Source: Pseudo-nitzschia pungens (Eukaryota > Bacillariophyta > Bacillariophyceae > Bacillariales > Bacillariaceae). From it: a stretch of 64,000 nucleotides of DNA. Positions 22,182-33,003 of this stretch are shown one piece after another. The stretch lies in assembly GCA_037355855.1 (NCBI GenBank), contig CM074759.1:3348001-3412000 (forward strand). Direction: 5' to 3'. Every line of letters starts with the position of its first letter. The first letter of the stretch is position 1. The position numbers and the translations under genes were made by a program. The notes beneath the pieces were generated by a model. That model saw only the letters and a program-made list of their open reading frames with translations. It did no database searches and had not been told where the DNA came from.

Positions 22182-25100
22182 GATCAGAAGGAAACCGAGT
22201 CTGTCGCACGGAAGGAAGAGTTGCCGGAGCTGATTTGGTGGAGACATTGGCATGGCTCAAATCACTGACACTAGCATCATGACTGGAAGAGAATGCAATT
22301 GCAGCAACTCCAAGCCTCAATGCAGAGGCTGCATCTTCCCCACCACCGGCAGCAGGAACTGTAGTTGAGGCATCAGGAGAGGCCACAGGGAGGTCACCAG
22401 CCATGGCATTATGGGGAGGGTCAGGAACTTCAGGGGGAACTTCAGGAGAGATACCAGGGGAGGCATCAGCCTTGGCCACATGGGGAGGATCACCTCCAGG
22501 AGGAACAGCACCTGCAGGCGCTGAGGCCTGGACAGCAGTAAGATTGGAAGTGCCAGTCGCTAAAGTATCCATGGATTGAGAATCATCAAAGCCTCCACCA
22601 CCACTGTCAGCACGGGCTTGGAGGTTAAAGTGCAAATCCAGATCAAAAGTGAGATCGGGAGCAAGGTCAACTGACAAGTCATCATCAACAAGTTCCCAAT
22701 CTCTTGCATCCCCATCACCAAAAAAGGGAAGAGAGTCATCCTGCATTGGATCTGCAGCAGGTTCAGTTTCCACAACACAATTGACAGCAGCATCCCAATG
22801 GTAAGCTTCCATTTCAGTCAAGCACTCAGAAGAGAACCATTGTCGAACACAAGAACCATAATGAGCTTCCAGTATAATAGGCAGGAAAGACAACATGGCC
22901 ATTGCTTCAGCCTTGGTAGTGATATTGTACAAAGCAAGGATCTCGCCTCGGTATGAACTGGTATCAACAGAAAGAAAAAGAGGCCATGACCAATTGTCAC
23001 GGGTTCTGATACCCAGAAGCACACTGCGCAGTGTCTTCATACCCAGCCCTTGGCCCAAGTCAACTGGAAGATCAAGATCAACTACCCCCAGAACAGGAGC
23101 AGTTTCATGGCTCTCAATAAATTTGGCTTGGCGGTGCTTAGCCTGGCGAACAGTCTTGAGCTTGGAGGGGGGAAGAGGTCTGTCAGAAGGATTGGTAGCT
23201 GTCTCAATAAACTTGTAGAATTTACCATCAGGTAAAGAGGCAATGTCTGAAGGTTTGCAACGGTTGAACTGGGCTTTGAGGAGCTTAACAGTTTGGGCGC
23301 GCTTTGTAGCATCACATAAAACATGCGCAGCCAGAACCGGATTGGGATCAGGAGTTCTGGAGTTGTCAAGGCTGATATTCTTCCTGATAACAGCAATAGG
23401 ACAAGCCTGAAACCTGGGATGAGTCTGAAGCAATTCGTTGTAGTGGTCAAGATCAAAACTCTGCATGTAAGATCCAAGGAGAAAGCCACAGGTGACAATA
23501 ACTGGGGCCTGTATGTGGTCATATTTCAGGTCCATGTCACGGTCTCTGAGCCTCTGGAGCAATTGTGCTGAAAAGAGATGCTCCAGGGAAGCACTGTGTC
23601 CCACAAAGAAGCGTAGATGAGGAGCAGTTCTATTGCGAAGCCAGAGCTGAGCAACATACAATTCCAAGGTCTTCCTGTCAGGAAGTGTCGTCCAAAACTT
23701 GGTAACAGGCTTGGCCTTGGGGTTGAGCCTGGCTCTGGAGGGAAAAACATACAACACCAGACGCTTGTCAACAGTCCATAGAAGATCCAAAGCTTCCTTG
23801 AGAGACTTGAGCAGCTCATCATACAGTTCCCCAGGGCGTTGTGACATCAACCTTGGAAGGGACAGAGTGACATAAGAACTATGAGAACACTTGGTGCCAG
23901 CAGTGACATCCACTGGAGCTCTAGAATCACTGGAGCAAACCCCTCGGCGTTGGAGGAAATGCCCAGCAGAAGAGGACAAGACAGTAGCATCACCACCACC
24001 AGGAAGAAAGGACACTGATTTGGAAGTGGAAGATTTGGAAGTGGAAACATCATCAGCCACTGGTGGCGCAGGTGTAGGAGGGCGCTTCTTGAAATGCCAG
24101 TGAGAGCCAAGCACCTGATTGGCTGCCCACCATACTTTGCCGTCAGTGCTAGGCAAAAGGTTGCCCTCACAATACAGGTCATCAAAACACTCAGGAGACA
24201 TCTTGACCAAACCAATAAGACATTTCTTCAGAGCCTGGCCAGATGGTTGCTTGGTCCAGGCTGGGGCAGAGCCGTGAAAGCAAGCAGAGGCAATAGAAGC
24301 CAAGGAAGCTACAGAGGCATTGCGCCAGTCTGGAGTGTCCGGAAAGACCTGAGCATAAACAGGAGGGATGGCAGTCCGGCAAATATCATGGATGGAGTTT
24401 TTGTCTTTACCCTCCTTCTTGCTGAAAAAGTGTGTAGGGCTTGGACACCCAGCCCATAAGCGGGAACCTGTTGGAGATTTTCGAAAGGCATGAATTGCAG
24501 ATGGGATAGGAGACTTGCCAGAACAGGGACCCTTACCATAAAAACACCAGAAGAAGGAAGCGGAATGAGCCCTGTTGGCAGCAGCCAGAGCCTCCTGGCG
24601 TTGGGATTGGCGTTCTTGCTGCTGAGAGGGATCAGACTTCTGGGCAGAGGAAAAGGCAAGAGTAGATTGCTTGAGGATAGATGAAGCAGGGACCTTGCCT
24701 GAGGTCCCAGAACCCTTTGGTGTGTGTCTGGACGTCTGTTGGCCTGGCAGCTGGGAGCCTGCCTGGTTGGATCCTGGCTGCTGGGAGCCTGGGGGCCGGG
24801 GTCCAGACGGCTCGGAGCCCTGCTGCTGGGAGCCCTGCTGCTGGGAGCCCTGCTGCTGGGAGCCCTGCTGCTGGGAGCCTGAGGACTGGGAGCCTGAGGA
24901 CTGGGAGCCTATCAGCTTGGGGTCTGACAGCAGAGTACCTGACGACTGAGAGCCTGACAGAGTACCTGACGGCGGAGGACCTGACTCCTGGGAGCCTAGC
25001 TGAGAAGCTGTTGACAGAGAAGAAGTTTGCAAGGAATCCCCTGGTGCAGAGTCCCCTGGTGCAGATTCCCCTGGTGCAGATTCAGTGCCAAGCATATCAA

Positions 25101-25410
25101 CATCAGAAAGCACACCTGCAGATGAGGACACAGAAGAAGATGAAGACATATCATCAACAGAGGACCCATGCATAGAGGATGAAGAGGCTGATGAGGCAGA
25201 GGAAGAGGATGATCTGGTATCAAGAGTAGGAGAGGGAGTAGTAAGAGCAGAGGTGACACTAGAATGTCTTGGAGGGGTCTTTTGCACAAATGGGCGCTTG
25301 TTAGACCGAGCCCCAGAGGCAGACCTAGCAGAAGAAGGAGTCGTGGAAGATCTTTTCTTCCGGGAAGCTGCTTGGGAGGTGGGCCACCCCTTAGTGGGAG
25401 GGGGAGGCAT
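22174..25410 (-). CDS. NL3 ORF1, intact
   Basis: This 1,078-codon ORF starts at ATG 25410. An in-frame TGA six codons upstream (cag tga tcc) fixes this as the first possible start. Residues 1-~330 are Ser/Pro/Gln-rich and contain acidic Ser-rich stretches, an APGES/APGDS repeat and a GSQQQ variable-number repeat (about 24814-24885). Then comes WCFYGKGPC with later His and Cys residues (AIHAF, AGC, THFF) that could bind a metal, and a ~600-residue ordered region of unknown fold ending in an acidic tail. It overlaps ORF2 by 8 nt. By position it should be the LINE nucleoprotein; no known RNA-binding motif is visible. Confidence 0.85.
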   Translation of the reverse strand: MPPPPTKGWPTSQAASRKKRSSTTPSSARSASGARSNKRPFVQKTPPRHSSVTSALTTPSPTLDTRSSSSSASSASSSSMHGSSVDDMSSSSSVSSSAGVLSDVDMLGTESAPGESAPGDSAPGDSLQTSSLSTASQLGSQESGPPPSGTLSGSQSSGTLLSDPKLIGSQSSGSQSSGSQQQGSQQQGSQQQGSQQQGSEPSGPRPPGSQQPGSNQAGSQLPGQQTSRHTPKGSGTSGKVPASSILKQSTLAFSSAQKSDPSQQQERQSQRQEALAAANRAHSASFFWCFYGKGPCSGKSPIPSAIHAFRKSPTGSRLWAGCPSPTHFFSKKEGKDKNSIHDICRTAIPPVYAQVFPDTPDWRNASVASLASIASACFHGSAPAWTKQPSGQALKKCLIGLVKMSPECFDDLYCEGNLLPSTDGKVWWAANQVLGSHWHFKKRPPTPAPPVADDVSTSKSSTSKSVSFLPGGGDATVLSSSAGHFLQRRGVCSSDSRAPVDVTAGTKCSHSSYVTLSLPRLMSQRPGELYDELLKSLKEALDLLWTVDKRLVLYVFPSRARLNPKAKPVTKFWTTLPDRKTLELYVAQLWLRNRTAPHLRFFVGHSASLEHLFSAQLLQRLRDRDMDLKYDHIQAPVIVTCGFLLGSYMQSFDLDHYNELLQTHPRFQACPIAVIRKNISLDNSRTPDPNPVLAAHVLCDATKRAQTVKLLKAQFNRCKPSDIASLPDGKFYKFIETATNPSDRPLPPSKLKTVRQAKHRQAKFIESHETAPVLGVVDLDLPVDLGQGLGMKTLRSVLLGIRTRDNWSWPLFLSVDTSSYRGEILALYNITTKAEAMAMLSFLPIILEAHYGSCVRQWFSSECLTEMEAYHWDAAVNCVVETEPAADPMQDDSLPFFGDGDARDWELVDDDLSVDLAPDLTFDLDLHFNLQARADSGGGGFDDSQSMDTLATGTSNLTAVQASAPAGAVPPGGDPPHVAKADASPGISPEVPPEVPDPPHNAMAGDLPVASPDASTTVPAAGGGEDAASALRLGVAAIAFSSSHDASVSDLSHANVSTKSAPATLPSVRQTRFPSDHG

Positions 25411-25424
25411 TGTACCAGAAGTGG

Positions 25425-28085
25425 ATCACTGAGGGCAGAGACACCAGCTGAGGGCAGAAGGAACAACAAAGGGGCCGCGTTGGAGGTAAAGATGCCAGGT
25501 GATAACACCAGTTGAGTGCAGAAGCAACCACAGAAACACCACTGGGATGTTGAAAAGCCACAGCAGAAACGCAATTAACCGGTTGCAGGAGCAACAACAG
25601 ACACGCCGCTTGGATGTAGAAGTGCCAGGTGATGACAAATGCCAGGGTAGTAGAGAACCGGGTGAGGGCAAATCAACAGCAGAAGAACCTCCAGTGGAGT
25701 GCAGAAGCAACAACTGAAACGCCGCTCTTGAATGGAGGAGCACCGGTTGAGTACAAAGGCCGGGGCAGGAGAAGCACTGATTGAGGGCAAACAGCAGCTG
25801 AAAAGCAAACAATTGGGTGCTGGACCAACAGCAGACACGCCTCTTGGATGTGCAAGTGCCAGGTGAAGACAAAGGCCGGGGCAGGAGAAGCACCGGTTGA
25901 TGACAAAGGCCGGGGCAGGAGAAGCACCGGTTGAGGGCAAACAACAGCTGAAAAGCAAGCAATTGGGTGCTGGACCAACAGCAGACAAGCCTCTATGATG
26001 TGCAAGTGCCAGGTGATGACAAAGGCCGGAGCAGGTGAAGCACCGGTTGAGGGCAAAGGCCGGGGCAGGAGAAGCACCCGTGGAGGGCAAATCAACAGCA
26101 GAAAACCTCCAGTGGAGTGCAGGAGCAACAACTGAAACGCCGCGCTTGAATGGAGAAACACCGGTTGAGTACAAAGGCCGGGGCAGGAGAAGCACCGATT
26201 GAGGGCAAACAACAGCTGAAAAGCAAACAATTGGGTGGTGGACCGACAGCAGACACGCCTCTTGGATGTGCAAGTGCCAGGTGATGACAAAGGCCGGGGC
26301 AGGAGAAGCACCGGTTGATGACAAAGGCCGGGGCAGGAGAAGAACCGGTTGAGGGCAAACAACAGCTGAAAAGCAAGCAATTGGGTGCTGGACCAACAGC
26401 AGACACGCCTCTTGGATGTGCAAGTGCCAGGGGATGAAAAGGCCGGAGCAGGTGAAGCACCGGTTGAGGGCAAAGGCCGGGGCAGGAGAAGCACCGGTGG
26501 AGGGCAATCAACAGCAGAAAACCTCCAGTGGAGTGCAGAAGCAACAACTGAAACGCCGCGCTTGAATGGAGAAGTACCCGGTGTTGACAAAGACCGGGGC
26601 AGGAGAAGCACCGGTTGATGACAAAGGCCGGGGCAGGAGAAGCACCGGTTGAGGGCTAAGGCCGGGGCAGGAGAAGCACCGGTTGAGAGCAAAGCAACAA
26701 CTGAAAAGCAAGCAATTGGGTGCTGGACCAACAGCAGACTCGCCTCTTGGATGTGCAAGTGCCAGGTGATGACAAAGGCCGGAGCAGGTGAAGCACCGGT
26801 TGAGGGCAAAGGCCGGGGCAGGAGAAGCACCGGTGGAGGGCAAATCAACAGCAGAAAACCTCCAGTGGAGTGCAGAAGCAACAACTGAAACGCCGCGCTT
26901 GAATGGAGAAGCACCGGTTGAGTACAAAGGCCGGGGCAGGAGAAGCACCGATTGAGGGCAAACAACAGCTGAAAAGCAAACAATTGGGTGGTGGACCGAC
27001 AGCAGACACGCCTCTTAGATGTGCAAGTGCCAGGTGAAGACAAAGGCCGGGGCAGGTGAAGCACCGGTTGATGACAAAGGCCGGGGCAGGAGAAGAACCG
27101 GTTGAGGGCAAACAACAGCTGAAAAGCAAGCAATTGGGTGCTGGACCAACAGCAGACACGCCTCTTGGATGTGCAAGTGCCAGGGGATGAAAAGGCCGGA
27201 GCAGGTGAAGCACCGGTTGAGGGCAAAGGCCGGGGCAGGAGAAGCACCGGTGGAGGGCAATCAACAGCAGAAAACCTCCAGTGGAGTGCAGGATCACCAA
27301 CTGAAACGCCGCGCTTGAATGGAGAAGTACCCGGTGTTGACAAAGACCGGGGCAGGAGAAGCACCGGTTGATGACAAAGGCCGGGGCAGGAGAAGCACCA
27401 GTTGAGGGCTAAGGCCGGGGCAGGAGAAGCACCGGTTGAGAGCAAAGCAACAACTGAAAAGCAGGCAATTGGGTGTTGGATCAACAGCAGACTCGCCTCT
27501 TGGATGTGCAAGTGCCAGGTGATGACAAAGGCCTGAGCAGGTGAAGCACCGGTTCGAGGGCAAAGGCCGGGGCAGGAGAAGCACCGCTGGAGGGCAATCA
27601 ACAGCAGAAAACCTCCAGTGGAGTGCAGGAGCAACAACTGAAACGCCGCGCTTGAATGGAGAAGTACCCAGTGTTGACAAAGGCCGGGGCAGGAGAAGCA
27701 CCAGTTGAAGACAAAGGCCGGGGCTGGAGAAGCAAACTGTTGGGTGCTGGGGCAACAGCAGACACGCCGCTCTTGGATGGAAAAGTGCCAGGTGATGACA
27801 AAGGCCGGGGCAGGAGAAGCACCGGTTGAGGGCAAACAACAGCAGAAAACCTCTAGGGGAGTGCAGGAGCACCAACTGAAATGCCACTCTTGAATGGAGA
27901 AGTGCCAGGTGCTGACAATGGCCGGGGCAGGAGAAGCACCAGTTGATGGCAAACAACAGCCGAAAAGCAAACTGTTGGGTGCTGGAAGCAACAGCACACA
28001 CGCCTCTTGGATGTAAGAAGTGCCAGGTGATGACAAAGGCCGGGGCAGGAGAAGCACCAGTTGAGGGCAAAAGCCAGTTGATAGG
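25425..28085 (-). repeat. 5'-leader minisatellite of NL3 (about 2.7 kb)
   Basis: It has the same 34-bp monomer and the same ~95-bp and ~75-bp modules as in NL1 and NL4, in different numbers and order. A higher-order pattern is visible: blocks such as ttcaagcgcggcg..ctccactggagg recur every few hundred bp. No ATG is present on the sense strand, while the opposite strand has many (gatgac, ggatgtgc). Open stretches up to 898 codons (25673-28369) are repeat artefacts. Confidence 0.92.
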
Positions 28086-29550
28086 TTGATAGGGTGTATG
28101 CTGGGAAACAGGGTACAGCAGCAACAACAGGTCCAACGTTGGTCTGGACAAGGAAAAACTCCAGGGGAACCAAAAGGAAAGACTGGAGCACTACCAGAAG
28201 AGTCACGTTCGGAAACCCACAGAGGTGCTCTGGAGTTACAGAATTTAGAAACTCCAGTAGACCACTGCAAATCGTGTAGAAACTGCAGCAAATGGCTTGT
28301 AGACTTATAGGGACCAAAAGGGAACAGGGCAGCTGCTTGCGTAGAAACCAGGGGCTTTAGTAGGAACACTTAGGGACCGGGGGATATCAATGGCAGGGCG
28401 CACTTAAAAGGCTCAGGAGGGAACTTGAAGTTCAAACTCGCAAGTACTTATAAGTGGAAACAGTATCCAGGGGCAGTTGGCTTGAAAACAAGGACCTTGA
28501 GCGCGACTCTTAGGGACCAGGGAAGCAGTGGAAACAGTATCCGGGAGCAATTGGCTTGAAAACAAATACCTTGAGCGAGACACTTAGGGACCAGGGAAGC
28601 TGCTTGCTTGAAAACAGGGGCTTTAGTAGAAACACCTAGGGACCAGGGGGAGACTTGTGTCTTGAAAACAGTGTCGAACTTGAAGTTCAAGTTGGGGTTG
28701 CTTAATAGCGAAAACACTTAGGGAGCAGGGAACTCGCGAACACTTAAGGACCAGGGAAATTGTAGTCTTGAAACAAGGGGCTGTAGTAGCTGTAGTCTTG
28801 GAAACAAGAGTGCAATAAGTAGAAGGTACTTAGGGATCGGTTGGTCTTGGCTTGAAAACAGGTGTAGTAGGGGGAGCCTTAAGCGAAAACACTTAGGGAC
28901 TAGGGGGCTTGGCTAGGAAACAGGGTAGCTCTTAAGTGATTAACACTTATGGAGCAGGGAGGCTATTGACTTGAAAATAGAAAGGGAACTGGAAGATATG
29001 CTCGCGCGAACTTGCAAATACTTAGGGATCAGCGCGGAAGAACCTTCTAGAAGGGGGGTGTATATGTGTTCAATCTTGAAGAATGTAGAACGTTAAGTGG
29101 GTTCGACCTTGAAGAATGTAGAACGTTAAGTGGGTATCACTTAAGGGGCTTGGAAGACTGTATAGCGTTAAATAAAAATATGGCTTGAAAACAGATCGAA
29201 AAACAAACCAAGCTCGGAGACAAAGCGGAACTGAAACAGAATCAGCTGTAGAAATTAGTACTGCAATTGCTGTAGGAAATTATGTGTTGTTTTCGCTTGC
29301 GAAGCTTGTTGCTGCCGATCGATCGACCGACACGGAAACAAGCAACCAAAGCAACCAAAGGGAGCAAGGAGCAGCCAAACAAACAGCAGAATCAGATAGG
29401 GGAGGTCTCTGTTAATAGGTGTAGTGCTTGGTTTTGTTGTAGGAGCTTTAGAAGTGAGTGAGATATCAAAGGGGAAAGTTGTGTAGAAATCTACGTGTTT
29501 TAAGTACTGGAACATCGGAACGTCGGACAAAATGCGCGATGCGAAAATTG
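28086..29550 (-). promoter_or_regulatory. NL3 5' UTR, upstream part
   Basis: This is equivalent to 33004-34490 of NL4. It holds degenerate tandem blocks of the cctaagtgt..ctgttttcaagcc type and repeated TTCTACA motifs. It begins with the shared GTAGA/TCTAC inverted repeat. It probably contains the internal promoter (inference from LINE biology). It faces the 5' UTR of NL4 across GY1, so transcription from the two would be divergent. Confidence 0.75.
29255..29515 (-). CDS. Short upstream ORF of NL3 (86 codons), unknown function
   Basis: The only ATG in the 4.1 kb leader (29515) opens this ORF. It begins MFQYLKHVDFYTTFPFDISL, continues with a Thr/Pro-rich stretch, a hydrophobic segment of about 20 residues (YLILLFVWLLLAPFGCFGCL) and a basic/Gln tail ending FLQQLQY. 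The NL4 copy has the same start, the same end and nearly the same length in spite of indels between them. It could encode a small membrane peptide, or act only as a cis-acting uORF controlling ORF1. I know no homologue. Confidence 0.5.
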   Translation of the reverse strand: MFQYLKHVDFYTTFPFDISLTSKAPTTKPSTTPINRDLPYLILLFVWLLLAPFGCFGCLFPCRSIDRQQQASQAKTTHNFLQQLQY

Positions 29551-30064
29551 TACCACCTAGCAAAGATCAATCTCCTATTCAAAGAAGGAGCAGTTCAGTG
29601 GATGGATCGAACCATTCCTATGAAGGACACCTCCTTATACCATGACAACTACAACATGCTCATGGAAGAACTAGAAGATGCTGAACTCTTTGCTGATGAT
29701 ATCTCCTTTGCCAATCCATACAAGTCCAAGGTGATCCTAGACAGAGCCTACCAAGAAACAGATCCATCGACAGTCGCACAGCAACAGTCCCACATGTCCA
29801 AAGCAGAGCAACAACAGTTCCAAGCTATCCTAAACAAGTACCCCAACGTCTTCAATGGAGAATTAGGGAAGTATCCACACAAGAAGATCTCGCTAAGACT
29901 GAAGCCCGGATCCAAGCCTATACACAAGAAGCCTTATCCAGTTGCATACAAAGGAGAAGACCTATTCAAAAGGGAGCTCCAGAATCTTTGTAATGATGGA
30001 GTACTCAAGCGTTGCACTGGACCGGCCAAATGGGCCTTCCCTACCTTTATTGTTCCAAAAAAGG

Positions 30065-30084
30065 ACAACAGAGTTAGATGGGTA
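30065..30084. repeat. Target-site duplication of RN4, left copy
   Basis: Twenty bases of GY1 pol (acaacagagtta..gggta) occur here and again at 32016-32035, flanking RN4 exactly. The length agrees with target-primed reverse transcription. Confidence 0.95.
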
Positions 30085-32015
30085 CAATTTGCGCATCGCG
30101 CATTTTGTCCGACGTTCCGATGTTCCAGTACTAAAAATACGTAGATTTCTACACAACTTTACCATGCGATATCTCGCTCCCTTTTACACCACCAATCACA
30201 ACCCCAGGACCTACATGTATTAACCAAGACCTGCGCTCTTTGTTTCTGCTATTGGTTCAGTTGCTGGCTGCTTCTTTTGGTTGATTTGGTTGCCAATTCA
30301 CCACTCGGCCGATCGATCCGCAGCAACAACCAAAACAAAACCGACACCTAATTTTCTACAGCACCTCCAGTACCGATTCTACAGCGATTCGAAAATACTT
30401 CTACTACGTAATACTGTTGCCGTCTTACTGTTGCCGTCTGTACTGCTTCGATCTGTTTCCAAGCTCCACCCTCAAGGCCCTTAAGTATATATTATACTTA
30501 ATGTTCTACATTGTTTCCAAGCTTCCTAAGTGATTTCCACTTAACGTTCTACATTCTTCAAGGTTCCTTGCTAAGTCCCCTAAGTCTTTTCAAGGTGTAG
30601 TTCACGAACAGCCCCTTCCACTCCCCAAAGCCGCTAAGTACAGTTTGCTTAAGGCTCCACCACCTACATAACCCTCTCAGGTGTACTGTATAAATGTCAT
30701 CTGTTTCCAAGTCTACTGCCCTGATGGACCCTAAGTGTTTTCGCTTATGGTCCTACTGTTTCCTGACCCAAGCCCTAAAGCCACTAAGTACAGTTTGCTT
30801 AAGGCTCCCCTACCTACATATACCTCTCAGATGCATTCTTCAACTGTCATCTGTTTTCAAGTCTACTGCCCTGATGGACCATAAGTGTTTTCGCTTATGG
30901 TCCTACTGTTTCCTTACCCAAGCCCCAAAGCCGCTAAGTACAGCTTGCTTAAGGCTCTCCTACCTACATATACCTCTCAGATGCACACTTCAACTGTCAT
31001 CTGTTTTCAAGTCTACTGCCCTGCTGGACCATAAGTGTTCTCACTTAAGGTCCTACTATTTCCTGACCCAAGCCCCAAAGCCGCTAAGTACAGCTTGCTT
31101 AAGGCTCTCCTACCTACATAACCCTCTCAGATGCACACTTCAACTGTCATCTGTTTTCAAGTCTACTGCCCTGATAGTCCATAATTGTTTTTGATTATGG
31201 ACCTACTGTTTTTATGACCCAAGCCCCAAAGCTGCTAAGTACATGTTACTTAACGCACCACCACCTACATATACCCCTCCAGTTCACAGTACAGCAGAGA
31301 CCTGTTTTCAAGCCTACAGCCCTGATGGTCCATAAGTGTTTTCACTTAAAGGCCCTGTTTCCAAGCTACTACAGGAGAGCAAGTTCAAGTTCGAACAGAA
31401 GGCCAGCTGTTACGAATTTGAATTTGGTAGTAGGCTCCACCGCCTCTACGTGTCTCCTACTACGAAGTTCGAACAGAAGGACAGCTGTTACGAATTTGGT
31501 AGTAGGCTCCGTACTATATGTACCATACAGTGGTAAGGAATGTGTTTGGGGCACTCGCATTACTGATGCTGCAATACAGCATGCAGAGACCAGTTTTGCT
31601 TGCGTCAGCTGACCACTTGCATTACAGATACTATGTATCTAGGCAAGGGTTTTGCTTGTGTCAGCTGACCACTCCAAGCATCACTGATGCTGTACAGTGG
31701 CATTCAAGGGACAGTTTTGCTTGTGTTTTCCCTTTCACGTTCTTGTTACCCCGTCTCCTGTACGCTTTGCAACAGCTGTGTCTGTTGTGCTCTGGACTGG
31801 TTCGTTTTTTTCCTGTTTCTTACCAAGGTTCGTTTGCAAAATAGCCGTCTTTACAACCTGGGGCCTATTCCCCATGGTTGAGGCGGCGCGTCGTTCTACA
31901 ACTTGGGGCCTAACCTCTCTTCGATTGAGGCGACGATAAAGTCTGGTTACAGACTGAGTAGCTTTTAACCACCTTCGGTGGATTTTCCTACTTAAATAAG
32001 TATATTATTATTATT
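30085..32015 (+). mobile_element. RN4, complete non-autonomous LINE-derived element
   Basis: This 1,931-bp element has a perfect 20-bp target duplication. The 5' 500 bp resemble the LINE leader. 150-bp tandem units occupy 30631-31380. The 3' end carries the LINE-type block gaggcgacgataaagtctg, hairpins at 31940-31955 (AGTCTG/CAGACT) and 31969-31981 (CCACC/GGTGG), and a (tta)n tail. It is nearly identical to RN1 but lacks one repeat unit near 30620. The ATG that opens the LINE uORF is conserved, but the frame ends after four codons. The perfect duplication and near identity to RN1 suggest recent movement. Confidence 0.93.
30631..31380 (+). repeat. 150-bp tandem repeat array of RN4
   Basis: The block ccgctaagta recurs at 30631, 30781, 30931, 31081 and 31232. 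Units are about 90-97% alike by eye. The junction ccttccact|ccccaaag at about 30621 marks loss of one unit relative to RN1. The 166-codon open stretch 30694-31194 is a by-product of the 150-bp period. Confidence 0.9.
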
Positions 32016-32041
32016 ACAACAGAGTTAGATGGGTATCAGAC

Positions 32042-32359
32042 TGTAACATGTTAATGTTACGATCCTACGAAAGTCTCTAAATGATTATTGAATCCCGCAT
32101 GTACTCCAATATATGTGGTATTCATGTATGTATGTTTGGTATATATATATATACAGTTCGATAGTGATTATATTCAAGTATCAAGACATATCAAGAGTCT
32201 TTATGACTCGCTGATAACCATCGCTCGCTCATTCATCCCATACTCAAGGAATCATTCCCATCTCGTAAAGTATTCAACCATTCACAATATTATAATTATT
32301 CTTTATTAAAATACCTCTATCGCGTACCACTCCATCTAATTCTACCCTAGAGTGTTACA
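32042..32359 (-). mobile_element. CO1, solo Copia LTR
   Basis: This 318-bp LTR runs from TGTAACAC to TGTTACA on the minus strand. It is flanked by the 5-bp duplication cagac (32037-32041 and 32360-32364). The same LTR in direct orientation lies at 48213-48521 next to Copia pol CO2, which identifies the family. It lies within the GY1 pol frame; removing it with one duplication copy restores the frame (WVSDFRELNE). It is the product of LTR-LTR recombination that removed the internal region. Confidence 0.9.
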
Positions 32360-33003
32360 CAGACTTTAGGGAGCTCAACGAACTGCTTGAAAGACGTCCT
32401 TATCCAATCCCTAGGATACAGGATATCATGAACAAGAGGGGCAAGTACACTCACTTCACCAAGATTGACTTGTCCATGCAATACTACTGCTTTGAACTGG
32501 ATGACGCAAGCAAGAAGCTCTGTACCACCATAGTCACTCCTTATGGTTGCTATGAGTATCAAAGACTACCAATGGGAGTCAAAGTTACCCCAGATGTTGC
32601 TCAACAACTTATGGAATATATCCTACAAGACACTGACTGCACTGTTTATATTGATGATATTGGCATCTGGACTAATGGATCCTTTGATCTCCATATGAAA
32701 ACTATCGACAAGATCCTAGACCGGCTCAACCAGAATGGACTCAAGTGCAACCCACTCAAGTGTGATTGGGCTGTACAAGAGACTGACTTCCTTGGATATT
32801 GGATGACTCCCACAGCAGTTAAGCCATGGAGAAAGAAGATCGAAGCCATACTCCACATGGACAGACCCCAAACTGTAACTCAAGTCAAGTCCTTTTTGGG
32901 AGCAGTAGGATACTACAGAGATATGTGGCCGCGCAGGTCTCATGTCCTAGCTCCTCTCTTTGATATCACTGGAACCCCCAAGCAAAACACTCCTCAAGGT
33001 TTA

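Larger units (their letters stand above)
16032..29550 (-). mobile_element. NL3, full-length giant LINE (13.5 kb)
   Basis: Both termini are present: sense CAATTTTCGC at 29550 and the (ATT)n tail at 16032. In order on the minus strand it has a 5' UTR, a minisatellite, ORF1 (intact), ORF2 (one frameshift) and a 3' UTR with two hairpins. I find no target duplication: the 3' flank reads gtgacgtatg and the 5' flank taccacctag. It forms a long inverted pair with NL4. Confidence 0.93.
29551..33003 (+). pseudogene. pol: GY1, Ty3/gypsy pol fragment with two nested insertions
   Basis: Three segments (29551-30084, 32036-32041 and 32360-33003) form one continuous gypsy pol frame once RN4 with one duplication copy and the solo LTR with one duplication copy are removed. 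It covers the region before the reverse transcriptase (NVFNGELGKYPHKKISLRL), the fingers (GPAKWAFPTFIVPKK), KIDLSMQYYCF, LPMGVKVTPDVAQQ, the catalytic YIDD (about 32649-32660) and the thumb (SFLGAVGYYRDMWPRRSH). It stops at the RNase H border, where NL4 begins. No LTR, protease or integrase is present. No stop codon is seen outside the insertions. It is a different family from GY2. Confidence 0.88.

Noticed and set aside
24681..25175. Antisense ORFs over LINE ORF1 and ORF2 (for example 164 codons at 24681-25175 and 190 codons at 43940-44512)
   Set aside because: They are shadow frames on the opposite strand of well-supported coding regions, with low-complexity or mirror-image composition.
30694..31194. 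166-codon ORF in RN4, also in RN1 at 465-965
   Set aside because: The 150-bp repeat is divisible by three, so a frame without stop stays open. The frame is not preserved in RN3 and the product has no recognisable features.
32042..32359. A promoter or scaffold-attachment region because of its AT-rich TATATATATA core
   Set aside because: It matches the Copia LTR at 48213-48521 in inverse orientation and has a 5-bp duplication, so it is a solo LTR.
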